Source of the DNA: Pseudoscleropodium purum
Lineage: Eukaryota > Streptophyta > Bryopsida > Hypnales > Brachytheciaceae
DNA: 64,000 bases
Direction: 5' to 3'
Assembly: GCA_963969395.1 (NCBI GenBank)
Contig: OZ017798.1
Coordinates: 14,438,173-14,502,172 of the forward strand
How positions within the stretch are numbered: position 1 is the stretch's first letter; each line of letters starts with the position of its first letter. Shown here one piece after another: positions 46,533 through 58,500 of this stretch. The notes beneath the pieces are model-generated. The model saw only the letters and a list, made by a program, of their open reading frames with translations. It had not been told where the DNA came from and searched no databases. The translations under genes were made by a program, and so were the position numbers.

Positions 46533-48994
46533 TTGCATTAGCTAGTACTAGTTAGGATATCTAGATAAAGATTTAAGGTCAAAGTGAAATTTGGAATATC
46601 CAGTTGGCTTACAGAAATTTTTTACTGGACAATCTCCAAATGAAACTACCGAGCGAACGTGAGCTGTCAAAAAATAGATGTACAAAAGCAGAATTGAACT
46701 TGAGATGACATTAGTGCCAACTAATTACCTGTCAAAGATTTTGCCACCAGGAATCATAGCCACGTAGTTCGCAGCGACCTGATTCAATAGGCATGTTCAA
46801 ATTAGAAACTAAATTACCCTCGATGCAGTACAGTAAGCCAGTAACCATCTATTGAATTGCTTTCATTGCCTTCCTATTGTGACATTCCCAATTGCTCCCA
46901 CCATCAACATAGCCAATTTCAGAAACGAAGTAGAGAACCTGGAAGCCAACAATCGGAACCTCTCCATCTCCAACAACAATGTCTTTGTACTGAAGACCCG
47001 ATTCGGTTGTCTGCAAAGGGATCTGCAAAAATGGAAACAGGAGCGATTCAAATACATCGCTCATCTCATGAGCAAGGTATTTCACTTCCACATCAGAAAC
47101 GTACTCAAGCCAAGGTCACACAGACTTTGGAAACAATCTAAAAATCTGGAGTTGGTGATTGGAGTGATAAAACATTGCTTCAACACTATTTGCAAGGTCC
47201 CGATTTGTCTTTGCCATGAGGCATAAACTATTGGGGTGACTATCATTCCACAAACTGGAATACGTAATATTCTTGAAAGGAGCTGCACACATCTTGGGCA
47301 AAACTGAAGAATTTACGGAAGAATCAAGGTATTCAGGATGCTCCGATAACGTAAAATCTTCTTTCCTCTCACATAGAGTTCAAGATTGAAAACATTGGTA
47401 CTCAGTCAACTATTATAGGGAAAGAACACTAGCAGTATACCGTCAACCGTAGTACATTGAAGTCAAAAAGGGTGGGGCACCAATACAGCTCTAGAATGTT
47501 ATGTGACTGGCATTTGAGAAACTGAATGCCAGATTTAAAACTCAAGGAAAATTTCAATACTCATGATTCTTTTAGTACAAACAGATCAGATCTAGACATT
47601 TATACATTCACCAACTCTTACAGAAATGGTTTCCCGATCAGTTCACCACATTTGTGTCGCCCTGCCTAGCACTTTAACAAGTCAGGGTACTGACCAATTT
47701 CACAATGGAAACCGTAGTCATGGTTGCAGAGATCTTACATTATCCAGATCCTTCTCACAATCGCCATCGCAGAGCTTGGCTGCTGGAGGGCCAGGTGGTA
47801 AGCTTGTAGCGTTGGCAAGGCTTCCGGGCAACCACGACAGAGCTCCTCCCAGTGCTATGGCGGCCAGAGCCTCTCTCCGCGGCATCTCAGCAGCCTGCAC
47901 GTTCTCTCCTTTCCTGTGGACGGCGCATCGTACAACCGATGCTGGCTTGAGGTTCGAGGATACCGTCTTCACCGCTGGACATGCCCAGATGGCTGCTCCT
48001 AGCATCGTCACATTCGCAATCCACAATGTTAGGTCATGGCGTTCCCACATTGCCCTAATCTTGACTTCCAAGGCATCCAATTTGTATGCAGTCATTAAAA
48101 ATCCACTCTCCATAAAAGTATGTGCACAAACGTAATTTAAGCATCCCAGGCATTCCAGGTGCACGAAGACATCAACTGCCTCCAATCCAGAGTTCTGTTA
48201 TAAGAAAAAGTTAGACCTGCTGGATATCGTGATGTCTGATGTCAGATTGGATGCGTATCAAAATATGTAAGACATATCTACTCAAATACAGTGAAATATT
48301 CTCTGCACGCTCTTGAATATTCGAGTATACTATAAGGATATGATTGTGTGACAAAAAGACGGGTCACTTTATCTTAAACTTCATTTCAAACACACTAGAC
48401 GTCACGTCTCTGTCTGGGAAGCCGAACCGGCTACAATCTCCTCCCATGTGCATCACAATCAATACCTTTGTGATCTTCTTCCAAACAAAATTCCTCCCTA
48501 CAAGCAAACTATATTGACATGAATACCCAACCTTGCTCCAACCTCTGCAAATTGTATATCTCCAATTCCAGCTTCATTAAACCCAAAACTCTCGCTCCCT
48601 TAATGACATGGGTAAGAGCCTCCATCTCGATAGAACTAATTACAGAAGAAACGAGGCAGTTCAAAGGCACTGCAATTGACCCAAGCATTCGGAACCCGAG
48701 CAATTCGGAACCCCGAAGGCACGCCCAATTTCGACCAATCAACAAACAATGTAGAGTAGTATACATTGTAGTAGCGCAATCCCCAACCACAGTAAGAAAT
48801 CACAGTTCCCATTCCAAAATCCAAAGCTGCCAAGTACATCCAAACCTCTCTTTACTCCTCCTACCACCCGGGGCCCCAAGTGTGCTACAATGTGGTCCGT
48901 CTGCAAGAAATTCTGGACGGCCATTTCAGAGAAGGTGGATTTGAGTGCAGCCAGACGAACCCGCAGTGGTGGAGTGGAGGCAGGAATGCGCCAT
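45542..48994 (-). CDS. FKBP16-3: Thylakoid-lumen FKBP-type peptidyl-prolyl isomerase, FKBP16-3-like, 7 exons
   Basis: FKBP16-3 belongs to the thylakoid-lumen FKBP set; such proteins assist folding or assembly near photosynthetic complexes. Exons 48961-48994, 47739-47974, 46939-47022, 46729-46778, 46393-46441, 45873-45947 and 45542-45664 join to 216 aa, near the family length. A bipartite transit region holds a twin-arginine lumenal signal (MPRREALAAIALGGALSW, cut probably after SLANA). Then follow LCDGDCEKDLDN, TTESGLQYKDIVVGDGEV, VAANYVAMIPGGKIFD, SSLDKGIPYIFRVG, IIKGLDEGILTMKVGGKRRL, GRPRVPPSSPVIFDVSLEYI. Leu replaces the usual active-site Trp (IIKGLDEG), so catalysis may be weak. Exons 2-7 are secure. 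Exon 1 (MAHSCLHSTTA) rests on a weak donor (G|gttcgt); the alternative is a start at 48005 (MLGAAIWACPAV) reading straight into exon 2. Its 3' half was copied next to the AMT gene. Confidence 0.88.
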
Positions 48995-49260
48995 GGCCGC
49001 CCGCCACTGAATTGGATGCGGCAACAGGAGCTTCGCAATTTTTTGTGACCGCTGCCTGGCGATGGATGGACGAAGGGGCTGCGAGAGTCCAGCGGGACGG
49101 AGTGAGGGAAGCGAGGTCGCTGTGACGCAGATGGGAGCTTGCGCTTCAGGGTGCTGCCTGCCTGCGTGGGCAGGGCGGGCTGGCTGGGGCACTGGGCCTT
49201 ATCCCCTTTCGCTCTTTTTTCGTTGCGAATAGGCGGAGGCTCTCCCAGTAACAGAATAAT
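48995..49260 (-). promoter_or_regulatory. GC-rich putative promoter/5' leader of the FKBP gene
   Basis: The 250 bases upstream of the proposed exon 1 are clearly richer in G+C and CpG than the surroundings, and then drop abruptly to AT-rich spacer after about 49300. This suggests the transcription start area. No TATA box was fixed. Confidence 0.35.
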
Positions 49261-49299
49261 GGACTAAAAAGGAGAGACTTCCGCTTCCATGCTCTGAGG

Positions 49300-51734
49300 T
49301 AACAACACGTAGACGCAACACTTTTCTTATTCTCACTACCTCAAAGTTCAAATGACCAAAATTTTGTGCATGAGATAGTTAGCGTGCTCAAGAGCAATGC
49401 AACCCAAGTGGTTTTGAAATTTTACGACCCTCTAATAAAATTTTATAATTTTTTGAAGTTGAAAACATAGGATAACCTACACATTATAAGAAACTCACTT
49501 TGGATGGACACCTTTGAAAGCACAAAATGTCTCAACTCTCATAAGTTGCTTCTAAAAACTTCTCACCTCTCATTGTATGCTTTTGAAAATTGTGTTGGTT
49601 TTAAGTCATCGAAGTGTTCATTCAAGGTCATTTTTTAGGTGTTCAAAGATGGAGAATGTTTCATTTTTGAGGTTCTCCTACCTTGTTGGAATCCAAAAAC
49701 AATTTGCAAATTTCTTTAAATTAGAATTATTTTTGTCAAATTTCATCACGTTTGCACTTCTATGTGAGAAGGGAGAAAGTACATTTTAGGGGTGGCTTTT
49801 GTCTTGTGAATAGGAAAAACTACATTTTACTAGAAGCTTTGTCTTGTAGTCATATTGAAAGCAACCCAAAAGTTCAACATTAAAATTGATTTTCTAAAAC
49901 TCAAAAACTTACTCCCCCTCCTTTTTCATTGGCCTTGTCTATAATCTTGTTGGCAAACTATTATGATTCTCTCCTTGCAAATATTGACCACTTCCATAGA
50001 GAGTTTTGAAAAACATTTTGTCTTTTAAGCAAAGTGTAGTTGATTTCAACACATGGAGGTTTTCTCTTAATAAGGTAGAACACCCTATTTCCATACCTTT
50101 AATAACAAGAACAATAACTAATTATCATCCTAGTTGAGCAAGGATGGTAGAAAATAATTGACTTTAAAAAAGCTGAAAAACAAATGAACAAGAGAAATTG
50201 TTGAATATAACAAGAATTAAATGATCAAGTCATATACAAAGAAAAAGTCCAATATTAGGTGGAAAGTCTAAAATAAATTTCAATTACAATCCACCATCAA
50301 GAAAGTTTTTGATGGCAAGGTGAAAGAATTACTTCATTGACTTTTAGTGAGTATAAACGGTAGAGAGGTTGTTTTTATAATCAAATCCATTATTCTTCAT
50401 GAATTCTCAAAGGGTATGAGATAACTTGAAGATGATTGAGAGCTTGACTACTCATTTTCAAAACATAGGAATCATGTTCGAATTAAAATTTCATTTTTGC
50501 ATAATAGAAAAAAAATTTGAAAAATAAAGCTAACTTTCATCTCTAAAAACTCATTTGTGATTTTGAGCTTCAAAAAAAAGTTATGGACAAAATTTAGAAA
50601 GGATGTTTGAAAATGTCTACTCCAATCCCTCTGTGAAATTTGTCCATAACTTTTGATTGGAGGCTTTAAATCTCAAATGGATTTTTGAAGATGAAAGTTA
50701 GCTTGATTCCTCACGTTAACTTAGTTCAAAGCTTTTTGAAGAAAATTATTCTACTATATATAAATGAGGTCTGAAATTCTACTTCAAATAGAATTCCTTG
50801 CTTTTAACTTAACTATGAACAGTTTAGCTCCTACTAATCCTAATTTACATATCCTACATGAGTTGTTTTACCACCTACCAATTGAAGGTATAAATTACAA
50901 AAGTAGGTTCAATTAATGTAGTGGCATAGATTGGCACCGTTTATGGTATGAGTGACTTACATCCAGCAAAATTTTTATGCTTTAGGGACTGGCAAGCGTG
51001 CAAATTTGTGTGTAATTTTCTCTATTCGACCAAAGAAGGAAATGTGAGAAAGTGTCCATAGTTGCAGTTTTATTTTGCTTATGAGAATACAAACTAAAAT
51101 ATGTTATTAACCATTGAGAATGCGGTGAAGGATTCTTTAAAAAAAAAAAGTAATACAATAATTATGGGAACTCAAAGTACATCAATCGAGGCGTAGAACC
51201 CAATGCACAACATCACAAACTAGTGCTACCACAGAAACGCAACAGAATCCTTCACTTCTTTCTTCAAACCACTGTTGCAACTTCCAATAGTTTAGAGCAA
51301 TCAAGTATCATCTACAAAATCTATGTTGCAATATCAATCCTATGCTTGCTGGTAGAATCTTCATTCTCAAACCTGCATTCACAAATACAAAGAAAGAAAT
51401 GGAGTGATCAGACAACAAGCTCCTAATTATACTAGGATCCGCAGGAGCAACTTTAGTTTTGTTTGGAAAATGTCGAACACAGCAGAATAGACTCAACAGG
51501 TTTTTAACAACAGGTTTTTGGGTGAAATTAGATAAGACCTTTAAACATGAATTTCAGATTTTCCCCATGAGTTGAGGTCTCTCTCTAAGGTCACACTTAT
51601 ATATGATTAGCGGAACCATAGAGGGACTAAATGAATGGTAGAGAAGATTCTGAATATGATGTTGTCCAAAAGGGTCCAAAAGTTTCTAACTGAAAATCCT
51701 GGTACCTTACAAAAGTTACATGAGTTGTGGAAAC
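49300..51734. other. AT-rich spacer between the FKBP and NAT genes
   Basis: No recognised gene. Contains a foldback at 50527-50704. The part nearest 51734 is probably the NAT 3' UTR or a last intron (see the NAT entry). Confidence 0.35.
50527..50704. repeat. Imperfect foldback, about 178 bp
   Basis: The left arm 'aaagctaactttcatc' pairs with the right end 'gatgaaagttagctt', and 'gttatggacaaaattt' pairs with 'aaatttgtccataac', around a loop of about 40 bases. Arms are about 70 bp, diverged. It is a MITE-like hairpin relic; the same phrases ('aaatctcaaat', 'ataactttt') recur at 43.2 kb. Confidence 0.55.
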
Positions 51735-54700
51735 TTACGTTTGATCACCATGTGCATCATTCCGATCAAAAGGTAAAATCAGATTGAGAAACAAGGCAAT
51801 AAATCCTCCAATTGAGAATCCATTCGAAATGACAATGATAAGTGAGTCTCTAAACCCTGAAAACATACCAAGTACAACATCCAAATCAGTACATCAAATC
51901 CAAACAAAAACCGCACTGCAGGACATGCATACCACCACCGTAGCTTCCATAACAAATTAACGTGTTTCAGGAACATTCAGACAACGTCATAAACACTATT
52001 TTCTCCATGATTCATGGGAACGACCCCTAAATGATTCATGGTGAAGCTTCATTTGCTTATGTTGTTTGAAAAATTCCTGACGCAGTCAAACTTTACAAAA
52101 AAAAACTCGTTCCAAACAAAGTTGGAGAATTTCACTGCCAGTTTGTTGTGGGTACCTCGGAAAGCGGGAGACCAGTTCGGATTGACAGGCCAAAAGTTGC
52201 CTTCAAAAGGATAGTCTGCGAACTGCCCAGTGATGTTAACCCAAGCAGGGACTAAAATGACGCCCATGCCGACACCAATAGACATGATAGCTATAAACCG
52301 ATTTCGTCGGTTGAGACCTTCTCTGAGATTCAGCACATGGATGCCCGAAACCACAACTCCAGTAAACAAGAACGTGGTCATGCCGCCCAGGACACAATTC
52401 GGAATGGTCAAGATGATGGCGGCAAACTTGCCAATGATGCCAAACAGCATGAGCCACGCACAGCACGCAAAACCCGCGTAGCGAGACGCACAGCGCGAAA
52501 GGGAGATAACGCCATTGTTCTGTGCATAGGTTGTCACAGGCGTGATGAAGGCCAAGGCTCCAAAGAAGGAGTTGATGCCATCCGCTACCACGCCTCCCTG
52601 AATCCTCGTCTCAAACTTGTCCCCGTATGGCTCCAGGTGACTGGCTTCCGTGGTGGCTGTGATGTCGCCGATGCATTCCATTGTGGTCACCATGAATGAT
52701 AACAGACACGGCAGGACTGCTGGCCCGTAGAAGCCCAGAGGGATCCGTTTGGTCCATAGAAAGGTTATCCACTTTGCGTCCGAGATCTGCTGCCCTGTTA
52801 CGTACCTGGAAGTTCCAACCCTCAAAAATGACATCCAGAAATTCTCAAAAAAAACTCAAATAAACGTACAACATCACGTGCCCTTCTTATGTTTTCATGT
52901 AGTCTACCCATCTTATAACAACATATACAAAATAGGATATGATTTACATTCAATGAATATGCCTAAGACTGGTGTGCAACAGCATGCTACTTCTGCTTGC
53001 TCACAAAGTGTCAATCTAGGAGCTATTGTGCTTGATGTCAAAGTCTTTAAGTATCTGGCACTTAAGAAAGAAAAAGAAAAAAGATTTCAAAGGATTGGAG
53101 CATCTTGTATACCTTGATTCATGACCGACTTAGAAAATGTGCCCAAGGTGTTAGGAGCTTCTTTCAGGAATGTTATGAATTGTGATATATCACATGGTCC
53201 TTGCAGTGATGGATGTTATATAAAAATGGATTTAGGTTGAGACAGATCATACCTGTATGTGGTACAGACACCGTCGTTGCAATTTGTGTACTTTGTGCTC
53301 GCAGCAACAATCATACCCACAAGCAACCCGATGACAATCTGGCCACGAAACGATTTGAATACTGTGAGATCCACGGCTGGGAGTGGTAAAAACATGCTCC
53401 AAAAAAATGGAAATTGCATGAGCTACAGTTCAAATCAGCAAAGAGCTTGTACTCGAGGCTCGACATTGTGAGCTTCTAAAAAGTGCTTGAGACATCGTAC
53501 CTCTATGTTGCGGATGAATGGGGATCCAAATACTTCAGCAAGGATAATGGCGAAAAACACAACCAGCCCTAGTCCCAGGTACACGCGATGTCCAAAAGCC
53601 AGCACCACTTCTCCATTTCCAGAGCAAGGAATCTTTGTGGTTAACACCTGAATCATGAAAGACAATGCAAACAATAAATACCAACTCTATGAGCAAAAAT
53701 AACTTTCTTAAGCTGTTGTGAGAACACACGATGAGCTCAACATGGTGCACAAACAGAAGCTGCATTCTCTTTCCAATGATATTAAGGCACTGTGCCTAAC
53801 AACAGAGCTTCACAAAAATATTTTTCAAAAGATAGACGGACAGCATCCTACAGGAAATTGCAAGATATGAATTAATAACCAAATTTATTTTTTAAAAGCA
53901 GAAAACGAATTACCTGACTACTGCAGAAGACACCTCCACCCCAGTTGGCGAACCCAGATCCAATAAGTGCGGTTCCTAAGAGAACGAGACAACTTCCTGT
54001 CACAACTGGAGGAAACAAGCGACGCAACACTCTGGATGGGACGAATGATATGCCGATCTGGTAAAAGCAGCACACCAAAATCTGCAAGAGACCAAAGGTT
54101 TTGCGACCTACAATTCATTAGAAACCGCAATACAAAGTCGACTACAAGGAAAGAAAAAAATCTCCCATCCAACAATCATTTACAACATGAATTCAGAAAC
54201 CTCCTCTCCCATTCAACGAATGAATGTGGTACCAAAGTCCACCCTCCACAATTGCTATCACATGAAAGTAGCTAAAAACACTAACAATATTAAAGTATCA
54301 TCACATAAACATGTATGAAGTCAACACATTAATTATCAAATTGCAAAGAAGTTGCCATTTATAAAGGTTCTTCACATCATTCATTACATCTCGTTCTTGA
54401 ATGAGAAGGCAGAGGGGTCCTTTGTTACAGTAGCCCACAATGCATAGGCAAGCTTACATTCAAGATGTTCTACAATGAAAGGAGCCTTGATTCATGGAAA
54501 GCAAAGGTCCCTTGCCTTGAAGTTCAAGAATATTGTTTAATTCACATTATTGATTAATTCAAATCAAATGGACGTTAATGCAAGGGTATAAAGGTTGCCA
54601 TGAAGGTTGTGCACGCATTAACATTAGCTTATGGTGTATTACAAATTATCAATTATTTTGTATTGTATTACAAATTACTTGTAGAGTTTATTTCGTAAGA

Positions 54701-56336
54701 CTGTTGTGTAAGGATGGACTGTGACTCACGGTGCCCAGGACTTTGCCGTAAGCTGTTTCTGGAGTGAGGCATTTTCCTTCCAGTGGAGTTGTGCACGCTC
54801 CGCATGTGCCACCCACAACGCAAGGCACTCCCGCACAAGCGCATTGGCTGAGCGTGCTAATGACCTGCTGTGCAACTGGCACGAAGGAGAAAGACACCCC
54901 CATCACCGACAGCAAGCCTGAGCCGATCACAAACCGTGTTCCGGGAATCTTGATTTGCATCACTTGCACGAAGGACGCCACCGAGGCCACAATGAGCGCC
55001 GCCGAAATCAAATCTGCAGCACCGACATCACACCACACTCAGCACAGGGTAATGTAACAGCAACGAAATCGTTCGAATTAGGGCTGTGAGCAGTTTTTTA
55101 GTTGGGGCTTGGTGGGCAAGGGTTTGAGCAGTCTTGATGGTAGTCGAAAGGGGGTCCTAGATTCTCTTAGAATGCAGTATTTGAACACCGAATGAATTTT
55201 GTAGAAGGTTGTAGAAACATGTCACAAAAAGGTGTCAGTTACCTTACTCAGAGGCATGGAAAAATTACTATTCTAGAGAAGGTGATACACACAAATATAT
55301 CGTGAAATCGACATACGACTCTAGATGGACACTCCCAACAAGTCATCCTATATTTTCGAGGACAACATAAATTATTGTTGTCACCTCGCTTCGACTGGAA
55401 ACTCGGTAACAAAGCCCAGGCTCAGCTTGAATGAAAGAGCTGTAGGAAATGGCACTCGATAAAGTATGCAAACAGTAAGCTCTGTGGTTGGGGTGTAAAA
55501 GAAAGCTTACAGGCTTGATTCCCAGGTTTGAAACCAGACATGGCTATCAAGAGCGGCGCTGTGATGATTCCTGCCACCTGTTTCCAACAGTTTTGGTTCA
55601 CATCAGAGAAGAAATGCCCTTGAAATGGCACCCACATCAAAGAATCCACTCTCGAACGCTGTCAGTGTGACACTATGCTAACATGGATTATCACTTGTAT
55701 CATGGACACTTCAAAGTTCACATTTTAGAGATGAAGACAAAAAGAATCAGCTCGTAAGATTAACGTAAAATGAAGAAAATGTATTGCGATAGTTCTACGA
55801 ACTACGCAACACAAGTGTCACCCTTGGTCTGTCTATTGACTCTATTCAGGCTGAAATATTTCATTGGATCTATCTCTGAATGGAGACACCAAGGCTGAGT
55901 CCTAATCTTGTATATTTCATTTATAAAGTCAACATTTCATAGTTGCGTAGATTGTAGAAAACTTCTCTAATGCACACTATGACAATACTGAATCCCCGAA
56001 ACGGGCTTAATGAGAACTTCTCTTTGGACCTATTGATTCTAATGAAAGATATAATTACTGAAAGCTAAGCTCAAAACATTTAAATCTATTTGCGGTCCTG
56101 AAAAATCGGCACGGTGTGTTGTAAGAGAAAGAGAGAAGGGGAGAAGTAGGGCTTGCCATGGCCAGAGCGTGTTGGAGACCCATAACCAAAGCCACCAGGA
56201 TAGAGAGCTTCTCATTGTGACCGAAGAAAGGCGGCATGGGGCGGTCATGCTTGCAGGGCGGAGTGGGCATACACAAGAACCGCCAGTTGTAGTCGCCCAC
56301 TATCCGATCCTTCCATTTCCCTCCCTTCGTCGCCAT
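51735..56336 (-). CDS. UapA-type nucleobase/ascorbate family (NCS2) transporter, 8 exons
   Basis: NCS2/NAT proteins are 14-helix H+-coupled permeases; UapA of Aspergillus carries uric acid and xanthine. Exons 56157-56336, 55511-55577, 54730-55013, 53914-54081, 53501-53647, 53253-53338, 52156-52805 and 51735-51856 join to 567 aa (UapA is 574). Signatures are DYNWRF and MGLQHALAM in exon 1, GSGLLSVMGVSFSFVP, RVLRRLFPPVVTG, TMECIGDITATTEAS with the substrate-site Glu at 354 and Asp at 358, and the NAT motif TTYAQNNGVISLSRCAS with Gln 406 and Asn 407, numbers within two of UapA. The QNNGVISLSR loop and QH motif are intact, so it is probably functional. Intron 1 appears to use a GC donor (ATG|gcaagc). 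The last codons overlap a perfect donor (AC|gtaagt), so a further 3' exon is possible and the stop at 51735-51737 is provisional. Substrate is inferred. Confidence 0.9.
55085..55215. repeat. Third copy of the 24-kb dispersed repeat, inside NAT intron 2
   Basis: 'ggtagtcgaaagggggtcct', 'agattctctt' and 'ttgaacaccgaatgaa' parallel 24870-24950 ('ggtagtcaaaaggag', 'agattctttt', 'ttgaacaccatatgaa'). This shows repeat insertion into a gene intron. Confidence 0.4.
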
Positions 56337-58500
56337 CTCCTTAATACCACCGGCCGCTCTCTCCTCACGGCAACACTTCCAGATTTAATCACATGGAGGG
56401 TCTTGGGTATGTCGCCACGCACTCTTCTGAAAATTCCACAGAAAGACTCAAAACTGTAAGAAAAAAAAGCTTCCACTGTAAAACACTCGTCATTTCTCCA
56501 ACTAACAGTGCCCATTGACGATGACAGAATAGCGCTCCATAGAATTCTACAAGCGAAGGTTGAATGCTACGTTTTGCAACTGAAGCTCTAGCTACTTCGT
56601 CCTTGACATAAAGACTGACAGAAAACTGACACAAAGACCTCTACAACGACGATACCTCCACATCAAAGCCACAAACAGAAATGCTGTTAGACTCTGGAAA
56701 CACAAACAGAAATGTCGGTATACTGGAGAACTCATCATCACTACTGTAAGACGCTCATCATCTCTGCAAGCAGCATTGACGATCGATACATGTCTGTATT
56801 AATTCACAGAAAGCGCTGCTCAAAACTCTACACCAGAAGATCGAACACTTGATTTGCAGGTGAAGCTCTATTTACTCCTTTGCAAAACTTCTACAACTGC
56901 AATTATACCTCCACAGCAAGTCTGAATGTTGCGAATCCGAATGCAGTTTGAATACAAGCACACAAACGAAATACCACCAACTGTTACTCACACAACAGCA
57001 AGACTATGATCCCATGACTTCAATTCCCAGCATCCCCGCCAATCAAGGAGCACCTCCACCGCTGCCGGTATGGCTAACTTTGGAGGCTGACTTGCTGCAA
57101 TCGAATCCAGACCCAGCTGCGCCATATCTAGAAATAGAAAAGCTTGTGGTTGTTTCGAAACTAAATTTAGGATGCCGCCAAGGAGGCTTACGCAGCTCGT
57201 ACTGATATTCCATCACGAGGAGGTGGCGAGTTACTGGAGTGCAGAATCCTCGACAAATGGTGTTGCTAGGCAACAGAGATGCTGGGATTCACTCACTCAC
57301 TTGTAAGTTTTTTTAGTTCATCCACTCAACTGGGAGGAGATTCAGGTGTCTGTGGCTGTATTTATGGCGTGTGAGATTAGAGAGGGGCTCTACTCTTTTT
57401 TTTATTTGGGATGTTCGCAAGGAATCCTCACTGCTGGGAGCTGGCAGCTAAGTTTTGGATGGGGATTTTCCAGGTGGATGGAGCTGTCGTCTTGCCGAAT
57501 TAATGGAAGAGCACGCACGGCGCACTGCAGCTCGGCAATGCAATGCCTCCCAGTTTGCGTCTAAAGTCGAAACAAAGTGGACAGACTTCTCGCAGTGAAT
57601 GGCTAACTTCTGCATGAATGTCATTTGTTGTGCACTTCATTCAACTAGTAATTTTCGTTGAGGAATCTTTAAGAACAAAATTGTGTAATGCATTTATACA
57701 TGGAAAGAAGAAAGAATGCTCTATGGTGGGTTGTGAAACCAACTGGGACCCCAATTCCGTCAAAATCTAAAAGAGCGTGACTGTTGTTTTAGAATGTCAA
57801 TCTTAGATTGTTCAACATCTCTTATTTTGGGGCACTCCAACAATTAGAAGTCTTTGAACAAACCTAGATCTGTGTTCAATAATGGATGCAATCAATACAT
57901 TTGAAAGAATTCGATCATGGTTAGTTTCACAATAACTCTTACATAAATCAATGATGTAGATTGATAAATTGGAGTTGCAATTTACTTATATCATAGCTTT
58001 TACAAACAAGCTTGCTATCTTTAGTTTGAAAACTTCGAGTTAATTGTTATCACATTGGAGCCATTACTTGGCATGCTCAAATTTTACATCAATACAAAAA
58101 GGTCGAAACTTAGACTTGAAGGACCATTGCTTAACACGTCAAAATTGAGTGTAAGCAAAATATTTTGAGAGATCAACAGGATTCACCTTTATAGAATGTT
58201 GGTCAGTAAACTCTGTCGGGAATGTTGCATGGAATGATGCCCTCATGCGATGCAGTGAAATTTGCTGCTGTAAACTCCCACTCATGCAATACTTTGTCAA
58301 AAAAAACAAAAAAAATCTAGCTCCAGGATCAACGTAAGTGACGTGATCTCAGAGCTGCACTGTACAGTACTGTACTGAAGAACAACAAGGTACTGTACCG
58401 GGAACGAAGATTCTGCAGTTCTCAGGGACGTAAAAAAAAAATTGAGTGCTGCACTGCTGCCTCTGAAAGAAACGTAAGGTAGCCAACCCATTTTCAACTA
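56337..58500. other. NAT upstream region with an unassigned ORF
   Basis: Gene-like base composition up to about 57.6 kb, probably including the NAT promoter and leader. A plus-strand frame at 56948-57205 (85 codons, with ANQGAPPPLPVWLTLEADLL) looks protein-like but has no recognised family, and an overlapping minus frame is also open. A perfect small palindrome 'gttgctaggcaac' lies near 57261. Confidence 0.3.

Noticed and set aside
47626..48135. Plus-strand 169-codon open frame
   Set aside because: It is the antisense shadow of the FKBP transit-peptide exon and has no protein-family features.
53339..53419. Longer NAT exon 6 beginning near SMFLPLPAVDLTVF
   Set aside because: It is open, but the phase does not match exon 5. 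The acceptor before IVIGLLVG keeps phase and matches UapA spacing.
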